Shown: piece by piece, positions 31,757 to 41,086 of the stretch
How positions within the stretch are numbered: the first letter of the stretch is position 1
Layout of the letters: every line of letters starts with the position of its first letter
Position numbers and translations under genes: made by a program
Assembly (NCBI GenBank): GCA_021770345.1
Contig: JAETRD010000005.1
Location: forward strand, 124,001 to 188,000
DNA length: 64,000 nt
From: Lachnospiraceae bacterium
GTDB taxonomy: Bacteria; Bacillota; Clostridia; Lachnospirales; Lachnospiraceae
Direction of reading: 5' to 3'
Notes under the pieces: model-generated
Database searches by the model: none
What the model saw: the letters and a program-made list of their open reading frames with translations, nothing else
Told to the model about the DNA's origin: nothing

Positions 31757-34570
31757 TCAGCCTCCCAGCAGATTTGCAAGTGAAGAACTCTGACTGTTTA
31801 ATTTTGCTAGCGCGGTCTCCATCTGTGAGAACTTCTGATAGTAATAGTCCTCCTGCGCCTGCAGCTTCTCTTCCCACTTTTTGATTACATCCGTATAATC
31901 GCTGTACTCGGACGCCATCTCTTTGTCGTTGTATACGGTATAGGTGCTGCTCAGCGTGGTTGCCCGCATCTTCTTTCCGACCTCGTCATACAGCCCCTGT
32001 GACAGCTGCTGGAAGAAGTTAATCACGGCATCCGGATCCTGTGTGATCGCCGTCATCAGCTTATCTTCATTTCCTTTTACCGAAGCGTCGTCTTCATCGC
32101 CGTCGATATGGTACGCGTTGTGCTGATTTTCCGGCGCAATAAAGTATCCCAGGGTCTTAATTCCGTAACTGGACAGGTACATCATCTTGCCGTTTACCTC
32201 ATACCCTTTGCTCATAGCGGTCGTCATCGTACTGATCACGCTGCTGAGCGTGTCGTCTCTGCGGAGCAGGGAATCTTTAATCTTTGCTTCCCACTTTTCA
32301 ATCTCGGACTCCGACATCGCGTCCCGCTCCTCATCCGACAACGGTTCATAGCCCTTCGCACTGTCGGCATTGTAGAGCGCGTTCATCTCGTTGATCAGAC
32401 TGTTGTACTGTGTCAGGAAATCCTTAATCTTATCGTAAATCCCCTGTGTATCGGTCTGTGTGGTGATTGTAACCGCATTCTGCTCACCGTCCCCGGTCAC
32501 ACCCTGCAGGTTGATGTTTAAGCCGTTAATGGAGAACGCGTTGGAACTCCCCTTGTACTCGATATCGTTTACTTTAATCAGCGCATCCTGTCCGTCAACC
32601 TTCTTCGCATCCGTATTGAAGTTCGCCGTACCCAGGATGTTCTTCGAATTCTGTACCTGCGTCACGAAATCGTTCAGCGCCGTGGTCTCATCCGCAGAGC
32701 CGGCTTCCATCGCCGCGATCGATGCGAGCACACCGTGCTCTTTCATCGTCGCCTGCGCGTCTTCCATGATGGTGTTGTTCTTCTTAATCTCTGCCGCGTA
32801 AGTGTTCGTCAGAGCCGTCACGCCGGCAACACCGGTGCTTCCGAGATTCTGCGTCACGCCGTTTGCATCCACATATGTTCCGCTTGCATAGGCGGAATGT
32901 ACGTCCGCAATGATGTCCTCTCTCGAATATGCCTCGGGGCTTGTCGCGGGATCCCCGTCGTCGAGGAGATCTTTGCCCTCCTCGTAAGCCTTTACCGCAG
33001 CGACATTCGAGGTCAGCCCGTCTATAAACTCATCCGTCAGGGATGCGTTGTTCGTCTTCAGATCGGTCAGGACATCCGTCGAAACAGCCACATCGGAGCG
33101 TGCCGCACCGCGGGTATAGACGTCCTCCATAATCTCGGTTCCCGCACCGATCGTAGCATTCCGTCCACCGGTCACCTGGTTGCCCTGATCGTCAATTTCT
33201 ATCATCGTGGTCCCGTAAAGCATATAATTCTTTCCGTCGGAACCGAGATATGTGCCGGTATCATTCGGCGTGTAGGTCACATTGTCGCTGTCGGTGTATT
33301 CATAAAATCCCGTGCCGACTTCGGACTTGGTCGCCTCATAAAACGTTGTCGTCTTGTCTTCGTCTTTGAAATTGACCGTGACGTCCGTGCCGTCCGGCAG
33401 TGTCGTCTTGTACTCCGCCGAGCCGTCCGCCGCCGTCACTCCGGTCGCCGTATAGACGTTTCCGCTCGCGTCCACATAATTACCGTCGTTGTTCAGCGTA
33501 TAGCTGTTGCCGTCGCTGCCCTGATTGGTAATCACGCGCTGAATATAATTGTCGTTCTCATCCTTGTAGGTCGTGTAGAGATCCGAATCCGTGTCAACCC
33601 GCGAATAAACGTTTCCGCTCGCATCCATCACGGAATTCACGCGCTCTGTCGCGGACATGCCGAGGAGTGTCTGCAGCTTCTCCTGATCCGCCGCGCTTAA
33701 ACCGCTGCTGCTTAACGCATCCTTCATCGCACCGTATGCGGTCGCATAGCCGTATGCGGCCGACATATTGGCATTCTGCGCCGACGCCTTCTTGTATGCT
33801 TCCTGCGCCGCACGGTATGCGTCCAGCGCCCCCTTTACATTCTGTAAAACATTTGCGGCGTCGCCTTTCGTCTGATCGAAGTCTACATAGTTATACTTCG
33901 CATAGGACTCGTAAGTCGCCTGCGTCGCACTGGAATTTACGCTTAAGCCCATCGCGAACAGTGCGTTTACACCGTCCACGTCCGCACCGGTCAGAGAGAA
34001 ATCGTTGTCCACGCCGCTCTTCTCGGAGCTCACATAGATACGCTTATTGACATCGTCATAGTTCGCGGTAACACCGGCTTCCTTTAACGAGGTGAGGAAG
34101 CTCTTAACGGTCGTTCCCTGAGTAACCTCGATTTTGGCCGTCGTGCCGTCTCCCTTGGTCAGGTTGATCGTCCCTTTGCCCCCGGTATAGCCAAGCTCCG
34201 CTAACGTCGTCCCCTCCGAGGTGTTGTTCGCCAGCTTTCCACCGGTCAGATATCCGGCCTGCGCCATCTGAAGGACATTCAGCTTCTGCGTCCCGTTCGG
34301 CGCACTGCTGCTCGCGGAAACGCTCACCTTTGTGCTGTCGGAAACCGTCGTTTTCTTAATATTGAAGTTCTTCGAAAAACGCAGTTCGTCCAGTCCGGTA
34401 TAGAGGCTGTAAATCTTTGAATTTAATGTTTTCCATGCATCCTGCTTCCAGGAAAGCTTTGTCTGCGCTTTTTTATATTTCTGCGTCTTGTAATTATAAG
34501 ATGATACCAACGCGGAGATAATCGCCTCGGTATCCAGTCCTGAGTTTAAACCCGTAATACGAATTGGCAT
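31757..34570 (-). CDS. fliD: Flagellar filament cap protein FliD (HAP2), enlarged
   Basis: This 937-residue protein is FliD. The N-terminus IRITGLNSGLDTEAII and the C-terminal region with DVIKKWEEKLQAQEDYYYQKF and a final QSSSLANLLGG are diagnostic. Typical FliD is about 450-700 residues; the extra length is a central insert, roughly residues 290-540, rich in Y/D/G/N with repeated short motifs such as YVDASGNVY and SDGKNYMLYG. These look like surface-exposed beta-rich repeats and may have adhesive or antigenic function. It is exported and caps the filament tip. The ATG has GGAAGGG just upstream; the gene follows flaG by 28 bases. Confidence 0.92.
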   Translation of the reverse strand: MPIRITGLNSGLDTEAIISALVSSYNYKTQKYKKAQTKLSWKQDAWKTLNSKIYSLYTGLDELRFSKNFNIKKTTVSDSTKVSVSASSSAPNGTQKLNVLQMAQAGYLTGGKLANNTSEGTTLAELGYTGGKGTINLTKGDGTTAKIEVTQGTTVKSFLTSLKEAGVTANYDDVNKRIYVSSEKSGVDNDFSLTGADVDGVNALFAMGLSVNSSATQATYESYAKYNYVDFDQTKGDAANVLQNVKGALDAYRAAQEAYKKASAQNANMSAAYGYATAYGAMKDALSSSGLSAADQEKLQTLLGMSATERVNSVMDASGNVYSRVDTDSDLYTTYKDENDNYIQRVITNQGSDGNSYTLNNDGNYVDASGNVYTATGVTAADGSAEYKTTLPDGTDVTVNFKDEDKTTTFYEATKSEVGTGFYEYTDSDNVTYTPNDTGTYLGSDGKNYMLYGTTMIEIDDQGNQVTGGRNATIGAGTEIMEDVYTRGAARSDVAVSTDVLTDLKTNNASLTDEFIDGLTSNVAAVKAYEEGKDLLDDGDPATSPEAYSREDIIADVHSAYASGTYVDANGVTQNLGSTGVAGVTALTNTYAAEIKKNNTIMEDAQATMKEHGVLASIAAMEAGSADETTALNDFVTQVQNSKNILGTANFNTDAKKVDGQDALIKVNDIEYKGSSNAFSINGLNINLQGVTGDGEQNAVTITTQTDTQGIYDKIKDFLTQYNSLINEMNALYNADSAKGYEPLSDEERDAMSESEIEKWEAKIKDSLLRRDDTLSSVISTMTTAMSKGYEVNGKMMYLSSYGIKTLGYFIAPENQHNAYHIDGDEDDASVKGNEDKLMTAITQDPDAVINFFQQLSQGLYDEVGKKMRATTLSSTYTVYNDKEMASEYSDYTDVIKKWEEKLQAQEDYYYQKFSQMETALAKLNSQSSSLANLLGG

Positions 34571-34598
34571 TTTGTCACCCTTCCTTTCTCATAGAATT

Positions 34599-35006
34599 CT
34601 ATCGCTTCTCATCCACGAGGATTCCTGCAACCTCCCACACCTTTGCAATCATGTCAAGCGTCTCCTCCGGCGGGAACTCCTTAATCACTTTATCCGTGCT
34701 CTTGTCTACAATTTTGATGGTGACACGATTTGTCTTCTCGTGAATTCCAAACACTGCGACAGAATCCTTCATCTGACGGTTCAAATCCTCTACCGCCTTC
34801 TTAACCTGTGCATTTTGTGCAGCGGTATTCTCCTGCTGCATGGTTTCGCCCTCTTCCTGCGAATTTCTGGAAGCGTGCTGTGCCGCAGCCGTCGTCTCAG
34901 GTACCGCAGTCTCCACCTTTACGACCGGCTCCGGCGCACTCGTCGCTGCGGGTGCGGTTTTCAATGCCGTACTTCCCTGATACGACACCCCACTGATCTT
35001 TTCCAT
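34599..35006 (-). CDS. flaG: FlaG-family flagellar protein
   Basis: This 135-residue protein has a disordered alanine/proline/glutamine-rich first half. The conserved C-terminal FlaG domain follows (VEDLNRQMKDSVAVFGIHEKTN, VTIKIVDKSTDKVIKEFPPEE, MIAKVWEVAGILVDEKR). FlaG influences filament length in several species and is normally next to fliD, as here. The start at 35006 has GGAGGTGG six bases upstream, better than the GTG three codons earlier. It is the first gene after its own sigma-D-like promoter. Confidence 0.88.
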   Translation of the reverse strand: MEKISGVSYQGSTALKTAPAATSAPEPVVKVETAVPETTAAAQHASRNSQEEGETMQQENTAAQNAQVKKAVEDLNRQMKDSVAVFGIHEKTNRVTIKIVDKSTDKVIKEFPPEETLDMIAKVWEVAGILVDEKR

Positions 35007-35072
35007 TTCTACCACCTCCGTGTGATACTGCTGATTCTCTTATGGGCTCCGTGCCCCATTGTTCTACGTTTT

Positions 35073-35099
35073 ATATCGGAAATATCTTATGTTTTGTTA
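35073..35099 (-). promoter_or_regulatory. Sigma-D type promoter of flaG-fliD
   Basis: On the minus strand TAAC (35099-35096), a 15-base spacer and TCCGATAT (35080-35073) precede flaG. The expected start is near 35066. The leader contains a small hairpin (35042-35059) with GGA in its loop. Confidence 0.7.
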
Positions 35100-35106
35100 A
35101 CTCCTG

Positions 35107-35322
35107 CTATAAAAGATTCTTCAGAGCCTCCAGGTCTTCGGCATTGAATGCCGCCTTGTTCTCCTCCTGAATCTGCAGATACACCTCCTTGCGGTAAATC
35201 GGAACCTCTCTCGGCGCTGCGATTCCTATTTTCACCTGATCTCCCCGAATCTCTAATACCGTTATCTCTATGTTGTTGTTGACGATCAGAGACTCTCCTT
35301 TTTTTCTTGTCAGTGCCAGCAT
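35107..35322 (-). CDS. csrA: Translational regulator CsrA
   Basis: This 71-residue protein is CsrA: MLALTRKKGESLIVNNN at the start, the VLEIRGDQVKIGIAAPREVPIYR core and the C-terminal helix are complete. It binds GGA motifs in messenger RNA leaders and represses flagellin translation in Gram-positive bacteria. It starts one base after the fliW stop with GGAGGAG as its ribosome binding site, so the two are coupled. It lies at the end of the flgM-flgN-flgK-flgL run. Confidence 0.95.
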   Translation of the reverse strand: MLALTRKKGESLIVNNNIEITVLEIRGDQVKIGIAAPREVPIYRKEVYLQIQEENKAAFNAEDLEALKNLL

Positions 35323-35323
35323 G

Positions 35324-35788
35324 CTACTCCTCCGCTTTCTCTTTCTTCTCTTTTAACACTTCATAAATTTTAAACTTCACGGGCAAGTCATCCTCGACAA
35401 TAATCTGACATCCTTTTCTGGTCTCCGTGTTGATAACAATCGGTGCTTTCAGGTTCACCGTCGTGTCCTCTTTTTTGGGCTTTGCCGTCAGTGTGACAAG
35501 AACGTAGGTGTTATCCTCATTCAGTTCGCCCAGCGGCAGAAGCATCTCGTCATTTACCGTAGGATTGTAATCCTCCTTTATCTGATTGGGATACATCACC
35601 GGAAAAGCGACAGCCGCATCGTCCATCGACTGTAACCACATAACGGAGGTTGCGTCTAGGCCCTTCTCCTCGTCAAAAATCAGTGCAAACCTCTGCAGGT
35701 CCGGAAAACCGATCATCCCCCGCTCCAAGGTGATGATTTTTTCCTCGTTGATATCTATCTCTCCGAAAAGTCTGGTTGTCGCCTTCAT
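35324..35788 (-). CDS. fliW: Flagellar assembly factor FliW
   Basis: This 154-residue protein is FliW: RLFGEIDINEEKIITLERGMIGFPDLQRF at the N-terminus, ATSVMWLQSMDD and LLPLGELNEDNTYVL segments. FliW binds CsrA or flagellin; when flagellin accumulates FliW releases it and sequesters CsrA, restoring flagellin translation. It lies 11 bases after flgL and is followed directly by csrA. The C-terminus is charged (lysine/glutamate) and slightly extended. Confidence 0.95.
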   Translation of the reverse strand: MKATTRLFGEIDINEEKIITLERGMIGFPDLQRFALIFDEEKGLDATSVMWLQSMDDAAVAFPVMYPNQIKEDYNPTVNDEMLLPLGELNEDNTYVLVTLTAKPKKEDTTVNLKAPIVINTETRKGCQIIVEDDLPVKFKIYEVLKEKKEKAEE

Positions 35789-35799
35789 GTCTATTCCCC

Positions 35800-37374
35800 C
35801 TAGATAAAATTCAGTAACGTATTCTGGTTTACCTTCGCCGCGGCCTGCAGAGAAGCCTCGTACGCAGTGTAAGCCGACGTGTAATCAATGATGATGTCCG
35901 ACAGCTCTCTGTCCTCGTTTGTGGATTTGAGGGTCTCCACCGTCGTCTGCTGATTCTCCATACGGTTTTTGGTCAGTGCAAGGCTGACTCCCTTCGCCCC
36001 CACATCCGTATGCGCCAGATTCGCCATCTCCAGATACTTATCACAGTTTCCGATGTAGGAATTGTACAGCTTCTGCATGTTATCATCCGCGTAATCCCGC
36101 TCTTTTTTCGCCGCTTTCAGCCATGATTCCAATGCAGCCTGTGAGTAATCATCGGAATACTGTTCCATTTTCTGCATTTCCTCGAGCTTTGCCACCTTGT
36201 CATTCGCATCAATCGCAAAGCGGACCGCCTCTATCATCTCATCCACGTCGCGGCCGAGAGAGGCATCCAGAACCTTTGACGCATGCGTATTGACCGTCAG
36301 CGTCTGTCCGCCGGTAGCAACCACATAATTGATATCCTGATAAATCTCGTTGCCGTCCGCGTCAAATTTTATATATTCAATCGGCTGTCCGGCAACTGTC
36401 TTATTGGTACAGTTAAAGTAAAACTCCGGGCGAACCTCCCCTTTGTCGAATCCGGTCTTACTGTAGTTGAGCGCGAGACTTGCCTTATTGTCCTTTATGT
36501 CGGATGCCGCGTCTTTCCCGAGCACAAGCTCGCCGGTCTCCCGGATAAATACGGCGCCCGGACCGCCGGTCTCGTCAATCTCATAGGCATTGTTCGTTCC
36601 CGCGGCCGCCCAGTCTTCCAACGTGTCATACACCGTCACGTTCACGCTCCCGAGCACATTGCCGGCCGCATCGGTATAATCGATACTGCCGTTCGTATTC
36701 GTCGTTCCGTCAATCTCGGTGCCGTCCGACGCAACCAGATAATCGATCTTTCCGTAGTCGAGGCGGATTCTCTCGAACGTCCCCTCTTTCGGATTTGAGA
36801 TTGCCGCGGTGTTCAACACGTCCGCGCTGGTGTTCGGAACCGTCACCTCATCGCTGTAGTAGCGGTGCTCCTGCAAATCAGAAAAGCTGAACTTCTGCTC
36901 GATATCATAAGCAATCTCACTGTCGTCCTCCATAAAGGTAAGCGTCTGATTCGTGCGGTAGCCCGTAAATATCGTGCGCCCCGCGTACTCGGCATTCCCT
37001 TCGGAATAAATCTGTGTGCTCAGCTTTTCAAGCTGTGTGAGAATCGTGTTCCGGTCTTCCGCCGTCAGCGGGTCGTTGGCACCCGCCGTGCACTGTGTCC
37101 GGACGTCCTGAATGACGGAGATAATATTTAAAATCGTCTTGTCGGTGATATCCAGCCAGGATTCCGCATCCGGAATATTATTTTCGTAGTACTGGTCAAT
37201 CTCGCTCAACGTACTCCGCAGGCGCAGCGCACGAATTGCGATCACCGGGTTCTCGGAGGGTCTCTGAATCTTTTTCTGCGAGGTCATCTGATTGTTTAAC
37301 GCATCCACATTCACTTTGTTGCCGTTGATGTTCTTTGTGGTGTTGTGAAGTATCATGTTATTGGTAATACGCAT
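35800..37374 (-). CDS. flgL: Flagellar hook-filament junction protein FlgL (HAP3), enlarged
   Basis: This 524-residue protein has the FlgL N-terminus (MRITNNMILHNTTKNINGN) and C-terminal D0 helix (ASLQAAAKVNQNTLLNFI). Typical FlgL is about 300 residues; the extra 200 are in the middle, with beta-rich repeats such as DYTDAAGNVLGS and EIDETGGPGAVF. This parallels the enlarged FliD. It joins the FlgK ring to the filament and is exported. It follows flgK by 12 bases and precedes fliW by 11, so it is in the same operon. Confidence 0.92.
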   Translation of the reverse strand: MRITNNMILHNTTKNINGNKVNVDALNNQMTSQKKIQRPSENPVIAIRALRLRSTLSEIDQYYENNIPDAESWLDITDKTILNIISVIQDVRTQCTAGANDPLTAEDRNTILTQLEKLSTQIYSEGNAEYAGRTIFTGYRTNQTLTFMEDDSEIAYDIEQKFSFSDLQEHRYYSDEVTVPNTSADVLNTAAISNPKEGTFERIRLDYGKIDYLVASDGTEIDGTTNTNGSIDYTDAAGNVLGSVNVTVYDTLEDWAAAGTNNAYEIDETGGPGAVFIRETGELVLGKDAASDIKDNKASLALNYSKTGFDKGEVRPEFYFNCTNKTVAGQPIEYIKFDADGNEIYQDINYVVATGGQTLTVNTHASKVLDASLGRDVDEMIEAVRFAIDANDKVAKLEEMQKMEQYSDDYSQAALESWLKAAKKERDYADDNMQKLYNSYIGNCDKYLEMANLAHTDVGAKGVSLALTKNRMENQQTTVETLKSTNEDRELSDIIIDYTSAYTAYEASLQAAAKVNQNTLLNFI

Positions 37375-37386
37375 GTTTCATTCCTC

Positions 37387-39255
37387 CTATACGCCGGTTT
37401 CCAGTATCAGTCTGTCATACACTTCCGCCATCACCGAGATCATCTTCGACGAAAGATTGTACGCGTTCTGAAACTTTACAAGATCTAACGTCTCCTCGTC
37501 CTCATCCACGCCGGAAATCGACATTCTCTGGCTCTCGATGGCGTTTGCAATATTTGCGTAATTCTGATTGAAGATCTCAGACTCCTGCGCGTCGATCGAG
37601 ATATCCGCGATCATACATTTCAGGAAGTCTTCGGTCGTGCTGCCGCGGTACAATACCACATCGCTCTTGAGCTTTGCGAGTTCCTCGAGCAGGTCATAGG
37701 CATCCACACCGCCCTCACCCGTGATGGATTTCGTCGTCGCAAGCAGCGTCGGGTCCTTGACGCAGAGCGTGGACACACAGAAATTTGCCGCCGTCAGCTT
37801 ATAGTAAGTATCCGACATCGAGGTCGTCCCGGCCGTGCCGTTCTCCAATGCGGCGTTGTCAAAGATGTACTCAAAACCGGTCACTTTATCTTTTCCGGTA
37901 AAAAACGCATAATTATCTGTCGGGTCCCCGTTTAAGTTCTGCACATCCTTGCTGTTTAAGATATCGTTCGCCAGCGTTGCAAAGGTCCGCAGGAAATCAT
38001 TCATCTGCGCCATATAATACGGGATTCCCATGGAGTCCACCGACGAACCGATCATCGCGTTCCTTCCGTCCACCCGTCCGCTTTGCTCACTGTTTAAGCC
38101 TTCGGCGAGCGTAAAGGTATAGGACTCGATCTCTTCGGTGTCGTTTCCGTTTGCGTCTTTCTTATAGGTAAATTCAAATCCGGTATAAGCGTACTGCCGT
38201 CCGTTGATGGTGAGCACGCCCTGCTCGGGCATCGTAATCTGCTCTATCCGTGTGATGGACGGACTCGAAATCTTTAATGTATTTGCGTTAAGCACCTTCG
38301 TCTTCCCGGTAAAATTCTCCGCATTGTTGCCGTCGCGGATGTCAAACAGTGCTTTCAGGGAACCGGACATATAGCTCGCGCCGCCGGCAAATGTGTTTCC
38401 CGTCTTCGCCCATTTGATGTCATACAGGCCTTCGATATCGGACTGATACACCTTATAATCGCGGGCCACACAGCTCAGCTCATTATAGTCGTAGGTGTCC
38501 ACCAGCAGCTGTCCGCCGATTTTCACCGTAAAATATGTGCCGCCGGTCTCCATCTCGGGATTGTTGGTGTTCTTCACCGGGCTCTCTTTACATTCTGTCG
38601 GAACAATCGCCGACAGTTCGTCAATCAGAAGCGCCCGCTCGTCCCGGAGTTCATTCGCGTAGCCGCCCTGAACTTCGATGACGTTAATCTGTTTATTTAA
38701 AATTGCAATCTTCTCCGCGATCGAGTTAATGTTTGCGACCGTCGACTTGATCTCCTCGTTCGTGCTGCTCTGGATTTCCCCGAGCCCGACCGCAACACTG
38801 TTGAAGTAGGTCGCAAAGTTCTGCGCGCTTCCGATGAACTGCTGTCTGACGTTCGTGTCGGACGCATTGCCTTTCAGGGTGTCCAACGCATTGAACATGG
38901 TATTTAAAATCGTGGAAAATCCCTTTGCCGTATCGTCATCGATAAAATAATTCTCAATCTGACTCAGGTAATCGAGTCTCGTCTCAAAGAGGCCTACCGA
39001 CGACTGATTGTACCAGTACTTCGTATCGTAGTACTCGTTGCGCACCTGGGTAATCGAATTGGTGGTGACGCCGGTTCCGGCGCAGCCGTATTTCGCGTAT
39101 ACGCGGAGCGCTCCCGACGCCTCGCGGTTTGCCTGCTGTCTGGTATACCCTTCGGTCTGCACGTTTGACAAGTTGTTTGCGGTTGTGTTCAGCGCGACCT
39201 GATATGCATTCAGACCGGATGACGCGATTGTTAAGCCAAAAAATGTTGACGGCAT
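37387..39255 (-). CDS. flgK: Flagellar hook-associated protein FlgK (HAP1), copy A
   Basis: This 622-residue protein has the FlgK N-terminal signature (FFGLTIASSGLNAYQVALNTTANNLSNVQTEGYTRQ as a continuous D0 helix region, in part) and the C-terminal LVKFQNAYNLSSKMISVMAEVYDRL motif. It forms the first ring of the junction between hook and filament. A second, clearly divergent flgK follows upstream at 39291-41060 in the same operon; a single flgK is usual, so one may be specialised or the junction may be hetero-oligomeric. Confidence 0.9.
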   Translation of the reverse strand: MPSTFFGLTIASSGLNAYQVALNTTANNLSNVQTEGYTRQQANREASGALRVYAKYGCAGTGVTTNSITQVRNEYYDTKYWYNQSSVGLFETRLDYLSQIENYFIDDDTAKGFSTILNTMFNALDTLKGNASDTNVRQQFIGSAQNFATYFNSVAVGLGEIQSSTNEEIKSTVANINSIAEKIAILNKQINVIEVQGGYANELRDERALLIDELSAIVPTECKESPVKNTNNPEMETGGTYFTVKIGGQLLVDTYDYNELSCVARDYKVYQSDIEGLYDIKWAKTGNTFAGGASYMSGSLKALFDIRDGNNAENFTGKTKVLNANTLKISSPSITRIEQITMPEQGVLTINGRQYAYTGFEFTYKKDANGNDTEEIESYTFTLAEGLNSEQSGRVDGRNAMIGSSVDSMGIPYYMAQMNDFLRTFATLANDILNSKDVQNLNGDPTDNYAFFTGKDKVTGFEYIFDNAALENGTAGTTSMSDTYYKLTAANFCVSTLCVKDPTLLATTKSITGEGGVDAYDLLEELAKLKSDVVLYRGSTTEDFLKCMIADISIDAQESEIFNQNYANIANAIESQRMSISGVDEDEETLDLVKFQNAYNLSSKMISVMAEVYDRLILETGV

Positions 39256-39290
39256 ATAACTCCCTCTTTTCCTGTACTATGTGTTGTTAA

Positions 39291-41060
39291 TCATCCCAGC
39301 GCCGTGAGCAGATGCTCGATCATCTCGTTGACCACATTGATAAAACGGCTGGATGCATTGTATGCATTCTGATATTTGATCATATATGTCAGTTCCTCGT
39401 CGGAGGAAACCCCGATCACTCCCTGCCGCTGATTGTCCACGGAGGCCACCGTCGCCGCAAGGTTCGTCGCGATCGAGTTGTAGACATTTTCGGTTGTACT
39501 CATCTCGCCGATCATCGACTGATAGTAATCCTTGAAACTGCACGGTTTCGTGTCGTTCGGGCTTAAGAAAGTCGACTCCTGTTCCCACACGGCCGCAAGT
39601 TTCGCCGCAAGATCGTATCCGACATCATAATTCCCGCCGTTTAAGTGCGGAAGCAGCGACTCCTCCTCGAGAAGGTCCTGATTGATGTGAAGGCTCCGCA
39701 GTGTGTACTGCATCGTGGTATCGTTCGGATCCTCCTCGTTGTAAATATAGATGGTGTGCGCGTCGCCGTTTGCATCCGTGTATGTCGCCTCGGTGTAGCG
39801 CTCCGTACCGATCCGCTCAAACAGTTCCCGCGGCGGAAGCTGCTTGTCGGAACCCACATGGCAGTTCTCCGCATCCAGAATCTTTGTATTGGCATTGATC
39901 TGTCTGGTCGTCCCGTCCGCGAGCGTCACCGTAATGCTCGTGGTTCCCGCCCCGGCAAGATTCTCGATGGTCTGTCCCGCCGCAACATTCGGGGCAAGAA
40001 TATCATTCAGCGCCGTCACGATGCTGTGAATCATCTGATCCATCTGCGCTTCCGCCGTCAGCATCACCGACATCCCCGTGGTATCGTTGTACGTCTTCTT
40101 ATCCATCCCGGTGATATCCGTGTAGTTCGCAACATGGTCTCCGCGCGCCAGTATCAGCGCCTTGAGCTCACCCATATCGTTTTTATTCTCGGTGGAAATA
40201 TCCTGTGAAAAGTCAAATACATTGGCATATCTTCCGCTGGTCATGTTGGACAGCTGCGGCCAGTAGGGTGTGACAAACCCCGTGAGCTTATCGTTCCGCA
40301 TGCCCATCTCATAGCACCTTGCTTCATCGACGAACTCAACGCCCTCAACGCTGACCTTCATGATTCCGTCCGCCGTCTCGTGATAGGTGATATCGACCAG
40401 TGCCGACAGCTCGTCGAGCGCCAGATCTCTTGCATCCCGCAGCGTCATCGCCGTCTCGATGCCTCCGGCCTCCACCTTCTGGATTTCCCGGTTCAGCTCG
40501 TAAATGACATTGCCGAGGTCATTGATCTGCTTGATATCATCCCTGATCTGTGTATTGATATTGTACTGGTAACTTTGCAGACCGGAATAGACCGCCGATG
40601 CTCTGCTCAGGAAAAGAGAAGCTTTCTGTATGACCAGGTTCTGATACACCCCGTCATCCGGCGCCTTGTAAAGTTCCTGGAACGAATCCCAGAAATCCTC
40701 TAAAGCCCCCTGAAACGCCTGCCCCTCCATCTCCTGGAAGTATGTCTCCACCTCATAAGTTGCATCGTAGCACGCCTGATAAAATGCCTGCCGCGAAGAC
40801 TGCGTCCGATAAGAACGATCCAGAAACATGTCTCTTGTGTGAACGACGTCCCCGATCAGCACTCCCAGGCCTGTCTGCTGTTTGCTGATCGCAGCCGCCT
40901 TATTCAGATTTATATAATCTCTGTCTGCATACTGCACCTGCTGACGCACATATCCGACAGTGTCAACATTTGCAAGATTATTCGCCGTAACGTTCAGTGC
41001 ATTCTGGCTGCTCTGCAAGCCGGACACACCGATATATAAAGTTCCGAAATTATTTGCCAT
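39291..41060 (-). CDS. flgK: Flagellar hook-associated protein FlgK (HAP1), copy B
   Basis: This 589-residue protein begins NFGTLYIGVSGLQSSQNALN and carries ANNLANVDTVGYVRQQVQYA. The C-terminus has the shared ELTYMIKYQNAYNASSRFINVVNEM motif. It differs from copy A in most of its central part (residues about 220-480). It is 26 bases after flgN and 35 bases before the other flgK. Exported, hook-filament junction. Confidence 0.9.
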   Translation of the reverse strand: MANNFGTLYIGVSGLQSSQNALNVTANNLANVDTVGYVRQQVQYADRDYINLNKAAAISKQQTGLGVLIGDVVHTRDMFLDRSYRTQSSRQAFYQACYDATYEVETYFQEMEGQAFQGALEDFWDSFQELYKAPDDGVYQNLVIQKASLFLSRASAVYSGLQSYQYNINTQIRDDIKQINDLGNVIYELNREIQKVEAGGIETAMTLRDARDLALDELSALVDITYHETADGIMKVSVEGVEFVDEARCYEMGMRNDKLTGFVTPYWPQLSNMTSGRYANVFDFSQDISTENKNDMGELKALILARGDHVANYTDITGMDKKTYNDTTGMSVMLTAEAQMDQMIHSIVTALNDILAPNVAAGQTIENLAGAGTTSITVTLADGTTRQINANTKILDAENCHVGSDKQLPPRELFERIGTERYTEATYTDANGDAHTIYIYNEEDPNDTTMQYTLRSLHINQDLLEEESLLPHLNGGNYDVGYDLAAKLAAVWEQESTFLSPNDTKPCSFKDYYQSMIGEMSTTENVYNSIATNLAATVASVDNQRQGVIGVSSDEELTYMIKYQNAYNASSRFINVVNEMIEHLLTALG

Positions 41061-41086
41061 GGCAGATCTCCTCCTGACCTTTTATT

